64,000 nt of DNA from Hormoscilla sp. GM7CHS1pb (GTDB lineage: Bacteria > Cyanobacteriota > Cyanobacteriia > Cyanobacteriales > Desertifilaceae): assembly GCA_014323675.1 (NCBI GenBank), contig JACONN010000003.1, positions 372,001 through 436,000 on the forward strand, given 5' to 3'. Positions 9,503-17,574 of this stretch are shown here, one piece after another (position 1 is the stretch's first letter; every line of letters starts with the position of its first letter). The notes under the pieces were generated by a model. It was not told the DNA's origin. It did no database searches and saw nothing but the letters and a program-made list of their open reading frames with translations. The translations under genes were made by a program, and so were the position numbers.

Positions 9503-10714
9503 CTATCTGGAACTTGCTATAGTTTGAGCGATCGCCTCTGGTTCGTAACTATAAAGCCACTCATTGAACTCATCAGCGCTTGCCTCCACAAAATCGCCAA
9601 AATTTTTCTCTAAATCTTGTAGAGAGAATTGAGGGTTATAGATGCGATAACCTGCTAAAACGCTGCGAGCGTGGATAACATGTACGCGCTCTCTGCGACT
9701 GCGTTCGTAGTTATTTAAGGCAGTTTCGAGACTGTCAGCATGGGAAAGGCAGTAGGAGAGTTCCCAGGCATCTTCAAAAGTTGTATTGGCTCCTTGTCCG
9801 ATCGCCCCTCCCATTGCATGAACGGCATCTCCCAACAATATTACTCTCTCCTTCCTCCAATTAGACAGGGGCAGGCGATAGTGGATAGGAAGTTCTACTA
9901 TTGCTTCATCTGGGGTTGCTTCTATTACCTCAGGCACTGGAGGTGCCCAACCAGCAACCTCAGTGAGAACGCGAGCCTTAACCTCCGAAGAGCTCTGGGA
10001 CAAAAAAATGTCTTGAGAAAAAACCCCTATTCCCCAATATAGACGATTGTTGCCAATATCTCCTAGTAAAATACTTTTACCCGGTACTGTAATAGCAATA
10101 GTTGTGTTAGCAGGCACCATTTCGTGACTGTACTTGACGAAAGCAACCCAAAGCATCCTTTTTCCATAACGGGGCAACTCCTCGCCCATCGAAGCTTGCC
10201 GGACTGAGGATTTAATCCCATCTGCTCCTATTAACAACTCTGCATCTACTGTTTTCCCTCCCTCAAAATTTACCGTCACCCTGTCAGAGTTTTCTGTGAA
10301 GCCAATACACTGATGATTTAGGTGGATGCTGTCGGGTGGCAGTAACGATGCCAGTGTTTCCTGCAACTCGAACCAAGGAACCATTAAGAGAGGCTGCCCG
10401 TATTGTGCCATTGTTGTGACTGGAAATGTCTGGAGTGTTTCCCCTGTTGGTGTTTTGGCAATAATGGTAGAAACTTGACTGCCCTTTTCTTTGAGTTTCT
10501 CGACTATACCTGGATCCACGGCCTCAAGGGATTTCAACCCATTTGGGGCCAAGCCTAAACTGGCTCCCACCGGGCGCAGTTCTCGCGCTTTTTCATAGAC
10601 ATGGGCATCGATGCCCTGTTTTCGTAAGGCTACAGCAGTTGCCAGACCGCCGATACCGCCACCGACGATCGCCACTTTATTAACAACTGGACTGGTAACT
10701 TGTTTGATTTCCAT
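9503..10714 (-). CDS. FAD-dependent monooxygenase, salicylate hydroxylase/zeaxanthin epoxidase-like
   Basis: A complete class A flavoprotein monooxygenase of 403 residues. The motifs are in order: KVAIVGGGIGGLATAVAL near residue 13 (FAD ADP moiety), LLIGADGIKSSVR near 160 (DG motif binding FAD and NADPH) and RVILLGDAVHAMGGAIGQG near 290 (third FAD motif). These enzymes use NAD(P)H and oxygen to hydroxylate or epoxidise aromatic or polyene substrates; the substrate here is unknown. It lies in the same direction as the broken monooxygenase and the membrane protein on either side, suggesting a former operon. The frame is intact. Confidence 0.88.
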   Translation of the reverse strand: MEIKQVTSPVVNKVAIVGGGIGGLATAVALRKQGIDAHVYEKARELRPVGASLGLAPNGLKSLEAVDPGIVEKLKEKGSQVSTIIAKTPTGETLQTFPVTTMAQYGQPLLMVPWFELQETLASLLPPDSIHLNHQCIGFTENSDRVTVNFEGGKTVDAELLIGADGIKSSVRQASMGEELPRYGKRMLWVAFVKYSHEMVPANTTIAITVPGKSILLGDIGNNRLYWGIGVFSQDIFLSQSSSEVKARVLTEVAGWAPPVPEVIEATPDEAIVELPIHYRLPLSNWRKERVILLGDAVHAMGGAIGQGANTTFEDAWELSYCLSHADSLETALNNYERSRRERVHVIHARSVLAGYRIYNPQFSLQDLEKNFGDFVEASADEFNEWLYSYEPEAIAQTIASSR

Positions 10715-10800
10715 TTGATTGATGTTCTGTTTTGTTGATTTTCTATCTTGGTATCGATACTAAAGGTACTGGACAGCCTCTCCCAGTCGATCTTTACCGA

Positions 10801-11421
10801 TCACTGGTCCGAACGCCGCCGGGGTTGTTCCCAGGCAACTAAGCCGAGAATTAGCAAAGCCACTGCGGAAGAAAGTCCTACGAAGATATGAAGGACTTGA
10901 TAACCCGTCACAATTAGAGCTATGCCAAGGCCCAATGTTATAATATTCGAGAACAGCACGTACAAAAAAACCCGCCAGTCACGCATCACCACATACCAGT
11001 GTGAGACAAAAATGACAGTTGGCACTAGCAGCACCAACTGGATGATTCCTTTGCTGTCTTGAATTCCATAGGTTAAGGGAACTGCCACCAAACTAGCTAT
11101 TAACAGGATATCTGACAGCCGTGATTTCTTCAATCCCAGAGCAATCAGGCACATACCCGCGTTGATGAAGGTGTAGAATAGACGGTTGAGAGAGCTGATC
11201 TGGCTGACGTAAAACCAATTATCGCCCATGTGTTCGGCAATTTCGTAGGAGGCGGCGATGGGAAAACAGGCAAACCCCCAGTAGATTAGAGGTAGCGATC
11301 GCAGCTTGACAACTGAAGTAAAGAATTCACTGCGACGGGAAAAAATCCAGATATTGAGGGCCGCAACTATATAAACTGAGTAGTGGGCAGCAATGATGAT
11401 CAATTTTAATATTCCGCTCAT
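10801..11421 (-). CDS. Hypothetical membrane protein, about six TM segments
   Basis: A 206-residue, strongly hydrophobic protein with about six membrane-spanning stretches (around residues 5-25, 42-60, 85-100, 105-120, 125-145 and 155-195) and a short basic tail ending QPRRRSDQ. I do not recognise a family. It lies upstream of the flavin monooxygenase on the same strand with an 86-base gap and could be transcribed with it. The conserved-looking polar residues HMGDNW near residue 65 lie between predicted helices. Confidence 0.6.
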   Translation of the reverse strand: MSGILKLIIIAAHYSVYIVAALNIWIFSRRSEFFTSVVKLRSLPLIYWGFACFPIAASYEIAEHMGDNWFYVSQISSLNRLFYTFINAGMCLIALGLKKSRLSDILLIASLVAVPLTYGIQDSKGIIQLVLLVPTVIFVSHWYVVMRDWRVFLYVLFSNIITLGLGIALIVTGYQVLHIFVGLSSAVALLILGLVAWEQPRRRSDQ

Positions 11422-11520
11422 TTGTTTAGTTAGCTTTTGATTGAGGATTAAAAAGTTAAGGGGTAGGAGTAAATTCGATCGAGAATACGCGCTTACTTTT
11501 GATTTGTTTCGCTATAATTA

Positions 11521-11619
11521 TGTAAAATAAACTTGCATTTCTCGCAGCGCGTTCCAACTCCTTTGATCCTAAGGGCAATTGCGGTTAGCGGAAAATCTTA
11601 ATGCCGGTCGATCGTTCAT
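11521..11619 (-). pseudogene. Short copy of the GST-type N-terminus
   Basis: This segment repeats, in inverted orientation, the first 90-100 bases of the glutathione-S-transferase-like gene at 15303 (MNDRPAL start, ANRNCP motif). A stop follows the CP of the redox motif. It is fused in frame to the end of the FAD oxidoreductase remnant upstream, showing that a copy of the gene start was spliced onto a truncated flavoprotein gene. Confidence 0.7.
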
Positions 11620-11620
11620 G

Positions 11621-12032
11621 TTTCCTTGGTTCTCTCTTGCTAACAGTCCCAATGCCCGGCGCGGTAGCCAGTAGGCTGTTTTTAGGTTCGGAGAAACTGG
11701 CAATTTTAATGTTTTCCGGCTGCCATTATACTGAATTACCGTGAAGTCAACTTCGCTATTGGGAACGCTGAGTTTTGATAGCCGATCGGTAAGTCCCAGA
11801 AGGTCTGTGAATTTTTGACCCCTGCCATCAATTAGATAAAGAAAGGACTTGTCTGGTTCGTAGAAATCAGCTGAGGGGCGTTTTTCCAGAACTGTTATAT
11901 TTGTCCAACCGTTCTTGGCAAGCATTAATGCCGTTGCCAAGCCAGCAGGCCCACCGCCGCCACTTTGTCAACTACCGGGCGGGCAAATTCCCGCGATGAA
12001 GTGTTATTCTCTATCTTGTTGGTATTTGTCAT
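11621..12032 (-). pseudogene. N-terminal remnant of an FAD oxidoreductase
   Basis: The start MTNTNKIENNTSSREFARPV is open from 12032, then a frame change near 11955 separates VVDKVA from GGGPAGLATALML, the FAD-binding loop. About 110 further residues follow (KNGWTNITVLEKRPSADFYE, later LPRRALGLL) before the frame runs into the copied GST start. The piece is only the first quarter of a flavin monooxygenase. It is the third FAD enzyme in this cluster and clearly non-functional. A tiny second copy of the same start may lie at 12121-12177. Confidence 0.7.
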
Positions 12033-12120
12033 CTACTTCCTTAGCTGGCTTGGCTGTACTTTCAATTAATGACGACTGTACGACGAACCTTTGGTCCTTT
12101 GGAGAAACTCCGAGGGCCAA

Positions 12121-12177
12121 TTAGTCTGTTTGCAAGACTTGTGCCCCCACCGGGCGGCCAAACTCTCGGACGGTCAT
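12121..12177 (-). pseudogene. Possible tiny flavoprotein N-terminal fragment
   Basis: Eighteen codons read MTVREFGRPVGAQVLQTD before a stop. REFGRPV resembles REFARPV in the remnant just downstream (11621-12032). It abuts the copied solute-binding-protein tail at 12176. Too short to be certain. Confidence 0.3.
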
Positions 12178-12474
12178 CAATTTAACCAAGGTCCCCAACC
12201 AGGATAACCCCCGATCGCAGGTTGGCAAGTTTCTGACTGGGAGCGAGAGATTGACAGTCTGTTGAGTGCAGGAGCTAAAGAACTTGATGAAAGCAAGCGT
12301 CGGGAGATATACGGCAGATTTCAGCAAGTTGTTGCCGAACAGGTGCCAGTGTTTTTCCTGGTCAGTTTCCTCCAGTTGCAGGCAGTGCGCGATCGGGTAC
12401 AGAATAGAGAATTTTATCCTTATGGAGGAGGACCGTTATGGAAAATTGACGAGCTGAGAATTGCCCCAAAGTGA
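12176..12474 (+). pseudogene. Copied C-terminal end of the peptide-binding lipoprotein
   Basis: About 300 bases homologous to the last 98 codons of the gene at 13452-15233 (homology starts at CATCAATTTAACCAAGG in both). The translation AGAKELDESKRREIYGRF matches AGAAELDENKRQQIYGRF in the full gene. It contains an in-frame TAA near 12204 and lacks any upstream part. The copy sits just upstream of the dioxygenase gene. Protein similarity is lower than for the hydrolase duplication, so this is an older event. Confidence 0.8.
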
Positions 12475-12543
12475 TATACTACCTATAAGGAGTATGCTTG
12501 ACAAGTAGAGGATAATGTGTGCTATAAGATAGGAGATGACAAG

Positions 12544-13422
12544 ATGACCGAAAACACTAAGCATCAACAGCACCACCCAAGACTCGGAATAGAAGTGCTG
12601 TCCGGTTGCAATCTCGCCCACCTGACAGACGAACAGGTACGGGAACTGAAGGAATCCCTTTGGGAACACGGCGTTGTCGTAGTCAGACAGCAACATCTGA
12701 CGGCATCGCAGTTAGAAGAATTTGCCAGACAGACATTTGGCGATCTAATGTTTGGGGGCAAGTCTTTCACATTAGATCCCGATATCAGTCCAGACTTACA
12801 AAGCAGATATGTGGCTATATTGGGAAATCCCAAGGGATTTACTTCCGAACCAGTGGGAAAGATTGCTTGGCAATGGCATAATGATAAGGATGGCGTCCCG
12901 CGCACGGAGGGACTGGAGATGAATGCACTTTATGTGGTGATGCTCTATGGGGTGGAAATACCTCCCGAAGGAATAGATGGGCAGCCCCATACTACTGAGT
13001 TCCTCGACATGATAGAAGGGTACAATAACCTCGATCGCTCCCATCAGCAGCAACTAGAGCAGATGTCGATGTATCATACACCACCAGTATTCTCTAAGCA
13101 GCCTTCGGAGGTCGTTCTTCCCAAGAAAGTGCATCCAATAGTGTCCACTCACAGGGTCACTGGTAAAAAAGGATTATATCTAGGCTCCCACACAGCAATT
13201 CCTGTCGGCATGGAGGATAAACCAGAGACGGCAAAACAGTTTTGGCAGGAACTGTTTCAAACTGCGTGTACTCGCACGCCAGTTTATTCCCATGTTTGGC
13301 ATCCAGGAGATATTTTATTTTGGGACAACTCGCAAGTGATGCACCGAGGGACTCCCTATGATGCAAGCAAGTATAAGCGGATTGCACTGCGCTTAGGAGT
13401 CGTGGACAACTCATGCCTTTGA
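12544..13422 (+). CDS. TauD/TfdA-family Fe(II)/2-oxoglutarate dioxygenase
   Basis: A complete non-haem iron dioxygenase of 292 residues. The facial triad is visible as WHNDKDG (His and Asp, near residue 110) and the distal histidine in QVMHRGTPYD (near 268), with the 2-oxoglutarate-binding arginine in RIALRLGV. The family oxidises sulfonates, chlorophenoxy acids, amino acids or natural-product scaffolds; the substrate is unknown. I chose the ATG at 12544 because AGGAG sits 8 bases upstream; an in-frame ATG at 12517 is possible. The next gene begins 29 bases after its stop, so the two probably form an operon. Confidence 0.88.
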   Translation: MTENTKHQQHHPRLGIEVLSGCNLAHLTDEQVRELKESLWEHGVVVVRQQHLTASQLEEFARQTFGDLMFGGKSFTLDPDISPDLQSRYVAILGNPKGFTSEPVGKIAWQWHNDKDGVPRTEGLEMNALYVVMLYGVEIPPEGIDGQPHTTEFLDMIEGYNNLDRSHQQQLEQMSMYHTPPVFSKQPSEVVLPKKVHPIVSTHRVTGKKGLYLGSHTAIPVGMEDKPETAKQFWQELFQTACTRTPVYSHVWHPGDILFWDNSQVMHRGTPYDASKYKRIALRLGVVDNSCL

Positions 13423-13451
13423 ATTTCAACACCGCTACCGAGGGAAATCCG

Positions 13452-15233
13452 ATGAAAGCTGTGGTTCTATCTCTACGCATCCTAGTTCCCTTGGCCTTAT
13501 CTTGTCTGTTAATTTTCACAGGCGGTTGCAGCCTGATGAAGTTTACAACCGAGGGGAATCAGGGCGAGCAATTAGTATTAGTCATGCCCAGCGATCCCAG
13601 CACTTTTAACTTACCCGTCAATAAAACGCCCTACAGTCCTTTTCTTTACATCTACGAAGGATTAGTGGCTAAAAATGGCATCACCGCCGAGTTGGAACCC
13701 GCACTGGCTGAGTCCTGGGTGTTTAGTGACGATCGGGGAAGAATTACTTTTACCCTGCGGTCGGGGCTAAAATGGTCAGATGGAGAACCTCTCACCGCAG
13801 ATGATGTAGTCTTTACCTTTCAGGAGATTTATCTAAATCCCAAAATTCCCACTATATATCGAGATTTTCTGCGCATTGGCAGTACTTTCCCAACGGTGCG
13901 GAAACTAGACGATCGCCGAGTTGAGTTTATCTTACCCGAACCCTTTGCCCCCTTTGTCAGATACATCAGAATAATGGCAATTATGCCCGCTCATGCTTTG
14001 CGGGACTCCGTGCGCTCGCTCGATAGTCAAGGAAATCCTCAATTTATTTCTATGTGGGGAACGGACACAGATCCCCAAAACATTATTAGCAACGGTCCCT
14101 ACCGCCTCATCAGCTACAGACCAGGAGAACGGGTGGTCTTGGAACGGAACCCCTATTACTGGCGAAAAGACGATCGGGGAAATCCGATGCCCTACATCGA
14201 TCGCTTAGTATTACAAATTATTGCATCCACGGACAACCAATTACTCAGATTTCGCTCTGGGGAACTTGATACCCTGGAGGTGACGTCAAAGGAATTTGAG
14301 TTACTGAAGCGAGAGGAAAAGCGCGGCAAATATACCATTTACAACGGCGGCCCGAGTCCTGGCATTCGCTTTGTCGGTTTCAATCTCAATCAAGCCCGCA
14401 ATGCTAAAGGTAAACCCTTTGTAGACCCCATCAAGTCTCGCTGGTTCAATAGCTTAGCCTTCAGACAAGCAGTCGCCTATGCCATCAATCGCTCCCGAAT
14501 AAAAAACAATATTTATCGGGGACTGGGTCAATTACAAAATTCGCCCCTGGCAGAGCAAAGTCCTTATTATCTGTCTCCCTCTTCAGGGTTAAAGGTCTAC
14601 AACTACGACCCCCAGAAGGCAAAGAAAATATTGCTAGAAGCAGGTTTTCAGTACAATAGGGAAAAGGAGCTTCTGGACTGGGATGGAAATCGGGTACAAT
14701 TTACTCTCCTGGTAAAATCTTCCGAGAAGGCTCGGATCGATACGGCGGTTCATATCCAACAAGACTTGGCTCAGATTGGCATCAAAGCGGATTTACAGGT
14801 ACTCAACTTCAATGTTATCCTCAAAAAGCTGTTGATAAGTCGAGATTGGGAATGTTATGTGGGTTCCTTTGCCGTTTCTGGTGCCGATATTGAACCTAAC
14901 CTGCTATCCTTGTTCTGGTCGAGTAGGGGCTCCTTTCATCAATTTAACCAAGGTCCGCAACCGGGACAACCCCTGATCGAAGGTTGGCAGGTTTCTGACT
15001 GGGAACGAGAGATAGACAGTCTGTTCGCGGCGGGAGCAGCCGAACTGGATGAGAACAAGCGCCAGCAGATTTACGGCAGATTTCAGCAAATAGTCGCCGA
15101 ACAGTTACCCGTGTTTTTCCTGGTGAATCAACTAGATATGCAGGCGGTGCGCGATCGGGTACAGAATATTAAATTTTCAGCAAATAGCGGACCATTCTGG
15201 AACATTGAGGAGTTGAGCATTGCCCCAAATTGA
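13452..15233 (+). CDS. ABC transporter substrate-binding lipoprotein, peptide/nickel type (SBP family 5)
   Basis: A periplasmic binding lipoprotein of 593 residues. The signal peptide MKAVVLSLRILVPLALSCLL ends in a lipobox FTGGC. The family signature is complete: the GLVAKNG region, AESWVFSDD, FTLRSGLKWSDGEPLTADDV near residue 100, and NPYYWR. Members bind oligopeptides, nickel chelates or other small metabolites. No permease or ATPase genes lie nearby, so it is an orphan receptor here. GAGGG precedes the ATG at 13452, and an upstream in-frame ATG at 13413 overlaps the dioxygenase. Its tail was copied to 12176-12474. Co-transcription with the dioxygenase suggests uptake of its substrate. Confidence 0.9.
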   Translation: MKAVVLSLRILVPLALSCLLIFTGGCSLMKFTTEGNQGEQLVLVMPSDPSTFNLPVNKTPYSPFLYIYEGLVAKNGITAELEPALAESWVFSDDRGRITFTLRSGLKWSDGEPLTADDVVFTFQEIYLNPKIPTIYRDFLRIGSTFPTVRKLDDRRVEFILPEPFAPFVRYIRIMAIMPAHALRDSVRSLDSQGNPQFISMWGTDTDPQNIISNGPYRLISYRPGERVVLERNPYYWRKDDRGNPMPYIDRLVLQIIASTDNQLLRFRSGELDTLEVTSKEFELLKREEKRGKYTIYNGGPSPGIRFVGFNLNQARNAKGKPFVDPIKSRWFNSLAFRQAVAYAINRSRIKNNIYRGLGQLQNSPLAEQSPYYLSPSSGLKVYNYDPQKAKKILLEAGFQYNREKELLDWDGNRVQFTLLVKSSEKARIDTAVHIQQDLAQIGIKADLQVLNFNVILKKLLISRDWECYVGSFAVSGADIEPNLLSLFWSSRGSFHQFNQGPQPGQPLIEGWQVSDWEREIDSLFAAGAAELDENKRQQIYGRFQQIVAEQLPVFFLVNQLDMQAVRDRVQNIKFSANSGPFWNIEELSIAPN

Positions 15234-15302
15234 CATCGGGACTACAATCAGGTAAACATGCTATCATCAGGAAAACCAATAGCAAGAGGGAACAGAGGAA
15301 AC

Positions 15303-15588
15303 ATGAACGATCGACCGGCATTAATATTTTACGCTAACCGCAATTGCCCCCTATGCTCAAAGGAGTTGGATCGCGCTGTGAGAGCTGCAAGTTGATTTTA
15401 CCTACAAGAACATTGAATTAGGTAAAGACAATAAAACCGACTGGTTTCATCAACTCAACCCGAATGGCGCCGTACCTGTAATTCAGCATGGCGAAACAGT
15501 AGTCTATGAATCACTGGTAATCAACGAATACCTCCAGGAAGTATTTGGCAGCGATCGGATGAAGCTTTACCCACAAAACCAGGGTTGA
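15303..15588 (+). pseudogene. Glutathione S-transferase N-terminal domain, truncated and frameshifted
   Basis: The start MNDRPALIFYANRNCPLC has the thioredoxin-fold strand and a CPLC redox or glutathione-binding motif. A frame change near 15385 moves to the continuation LQVDFTYKNIELGKDNKT, then NPNGAVPVIQHGETVVYESL, which is the cis-proline and glutathione-binding ES motif of GST N-domains. It stops after LYPQNQG, just before the helical C-domain would begin. The 3' part is replaced by a truncated DUF29 fragment in the opposite orientation. The first 90 bases recur inverted at 11521-11619. Confidence 0.75.
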
Positions 15589-15716
15589 GAGCCTATGCCA
15601 GAATCCTGATTTCCCGCTGCGATTGAATTTCCCTCTTGCAAAAGTTGTTGCACAGCAGTGGCGGTTTGATAATGAGAGTTGATGGCTAACCAGTTCCAAT
15701 CTTGTTTCGTTGGCAT
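15567..15716 (-). pseudogene. Truncated DUF29 fragment
   Basis: The first 35 or so codons (MPTKQDWNWLAINSHYQTAT) nearly match the DUF29 gene at 7128. The homology stops after NSIAAG near 15612, where it runs into the GST remnant on the other strand. No start-to-stop gene remains. Confidence 0.75.
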
Positions 15717-15738
15717 TGCTACACCCCATTTAATTAGA

Positions 15739-16224
15739 CTACTCTCCTGACAATTGCAGAACATCATCAATTATTTTGTCAGTCAACCACATTCCTTTAG
15801 TACGCAGCATTGATATTGCTACTGCTACAGATGCTATATACCCTGCTTGTTTGGCCTTGACTAAAACACCTAGAGTGCCCGTGTATGTTAAATTATATAG
15901 ATCGGCAATCCGTCTAGCCAATCTATCGTCAAAAATTAGTAGACTATCGGGTTTCTCCAAGCCTAATGCAATTACTTCTGCTTCACCTCTTCCTAAATCA
16001 ATGACTGCCGGGACAAGAGTATCATCAGCAACTGCTGTCATCGAAATCCATGCAATCGAGTTTAATTCTGGTACATCAACCCCTTTAATTTTCCCTGCTT
16101 TCAATTCTTGGAATACCGCCGGTGGTACGATAATATTACCGTACAACTTGCGGAGTAATTCCATCTGGTTTATTTGGTGAAGATAAAGCAGAGGCGACGT
16201 GTTAACAACAACTGTATTAGGCAT
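15739..16224 (-). CDS. DUF3368 PIN-like protein (toxin partner)
   Basis: A 161-residue PIN-fold protein of the DUF3368 group. Acidic residues typical of the metal site are visible: NTSPLLYL at the first strand (aspartate replaced by asparagine in VVNTSP), GRGEAEVIALG near residue 95, and LLIFDDRLARRIA near 112. The GTLGVLVKAKQAG helix is the family hallmark. Members are proposed RNase toxins paired with UPF0175 proteins, and the start of this gene overlaps the end of such a gene by 8 bases. Nuclease activity is inferred from the family. Confidence 0.88.
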   Translation of the reverse strand: MPNTVVVNTSPLLYLHQINQMELLRKLYGNIIVPPAVFQELKAGKIKGVDVPELNSIAWISMTAVADDTLVPAVIDLGRGEAEVIALGLEKPDSLLIFDDRLARRIADLYNLTYTGTLGVLVKAKQAGYIASVAVAISMLRTKGMWLTDKIIDDVLQLSGE

Positions 16225-16468
16225 TTTTTACATCCTTCTCTAATTCTCCAGTTGTTAAGGAGAAAGGGGATACTTGATAATCTCCTAGCAACATGAGAAA
16301 TTCTACGCGGGATATACCGGCCAATTGGGCCCCACGACCAGAAGATAATTTGCCAAGTTCAAATAGCTTGACTGCTGCTAATAATCTTAATTGCTTGGCA
16401 ATAGTTTCTGGTGTTTCTTTGAGACTGATCAAAACTTCTTCCGGGACTTCCAGTTGAATTGTAGTCAT
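16217..16468 (-). CDS. UPF0175 family antitoxin-like protein
   Basis: A small 83-residue protein beginning MTTIQLEVPEEVLISLKETP and containing KLFELGKLSSGRGAQLAGIS, which is the typical UPF0175 helix pair where SSG-AAELAG-S forms a DNA-binding-like unit. Genes of this family sit directly upstream of DUF3368 PIN genes, as here with an 8-base overlap, forming a type II toxin-antitoxin-like pair. A solitary relative lies at 54229-54444. Confidence 0.88.
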   Translation of the reverse strand: MTTIQLEVPEEVLISLKETPETIAKQLRLLAAVKLFELGKLSSGRGAQLAGISRVEFLMLLGDYQVSPFSLTTGELEKDVKNA

Positions 16469-17084
16469 AATCTGATGATAATGAACTGTACCTCTTTATC
16501 ATAGCACCTTTTTAGGCAAAAGTCAAGGTTGTACGGAAAGTTAATCTTCAATCCCCGTAGGACAGGTAAGATGCCTGTCTTTGATAGCATGATACCCGGA
16601 CGAGTCAACTGTGGTCTTGCGCCCGTTGGTACTCGGCCTCCCCGCCCGAACCCGTGCATGGCCTGGCTACTCCGCAACATTGCCCGCCCTTCGGCTCCTT
16701 TCGACTTCGCTCAGGGACCAAGCTCAGGGACCGCCTGCGTGGTCGGGTGAGCGTTAGCCTACCGGCGGGCTATATTACATGCATCTGAGATGCACCTGGC
16801 TATCAACTACAAGTGAGCGCGAGAGACCCTGTCGCCCGATCGCGAAAAATCGGGCAGGGCACAACCGTTCCCTGGGCACGAGGTTCCGTTTAGGGGAACG
16901 AGTGCTCGTTGTGCTTAACGCGGTCTCGTTGTGCTTAACGCGCACGGGTCACTATCCAATGCCCATAGGTCACTACTCAACGCGCCCAGGTGCAAGCTTA
17001 ACGCGCAGGTGTGCAAGCTTAACCCAACCCAGGTGGAGCTCCAACGGGCACGGGTCGCTACTCAACGCGCAGGGGTGGAGATCT

Positions 17085-17300
17085 AACGCCGACCCTTGAC
17101 TACCCAACGCCGACCCTTGACTACCCAACGCCGATCCTTGACTACCCAACGCCGATCCTTGACTACTCAACGCCGATCCTTGACTACCCAACGCCGATCC
17201 TTGACTACTCAACGCCGACCATTCGCTACCCAACGCCGATTCTTGACTACCCAACGCCGACCATTCGCTACCCAACGCTGACCCTTGACTACCCAACGCG
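17085..17300. repeat. 21-base minisatellite, about ten units
   Basis: Tandem copies of a 21-base unit GATCCTTGACTACCCAACGCC with variants (GACCCTTGACT-, GACCATTCGCT-). Because 21 is divisible by three, frames stay open on both strands (TTQRRSL on plus, GSQGSAL on minus), giving false open frames. Looser forms of the unit (CAACGCGCAGGGGTG, CTTAACGCGCACGGG) extend back to about 16900. The gap 16469-17574 has no convincing gene; 16520-16780 is GC-rich with no repeat structure I can define. Confidence 0.9.
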
Positions 17301-17324
17301 GAAGATTCATTGTGTCGAACGCAG

Positions 17325-17393
17325 TTGATCTGCCCTAACCCAATCTATTGATCTGCCCTAACCCAATCTATTGATCTGCCCTAACCCAATCTA
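17325..17393. repeat. Three tandem copies of a 23-base unit
   Basis: The unit TTGATCTGCCCTAACCCAAT plus CTA is repeated three times without visible change, immediately after the 21-base minisatellite. The perfect copies suggest recent slippage. Confidence 0.9.
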
Positions 17394-17484
17394 TTCTACT
17401 CACAGCCTCCCTACCTTGTCAACCTCTGGGGGTGTGGTTATGTGTCAGTTGGTTGTTGTTGCCCAAACCCGCGAATGGTGGGTC

Positions 17485-17528
17485 GATATATCCACTATGA
17501 ATGTGCGATTAGCGCGAGTGGATATATC
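17485..17528. repeat. Inverted repeat downstream of methyltransferase gene
   Basis: Perfect 12-base arms GATATATCCACT (17485-17496) and AGTGGATATATC (17517-17528), nested in outer GGTGGG / GCCCACC arms (about 17478 and 17540). It lies 47 bases past the stop of the methyltransferase gene. It lacks a T-run, so it may be a dispersed palindrome rather than a terminator. Confidence 0.65.
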
Positions 17529-17574
17529 GAAGGTGCCCACCCTACCAATGCAACGGTCTGCATGACCGCACCCG

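Noticed and set aside
17085..17300. Possible CRISPR array or coding repeat protein
   Set aside because: Units are contiguous 21-base repeats with no spacers, and both strands are open only because the unit is divisible by three. No Cas genes are nearby.
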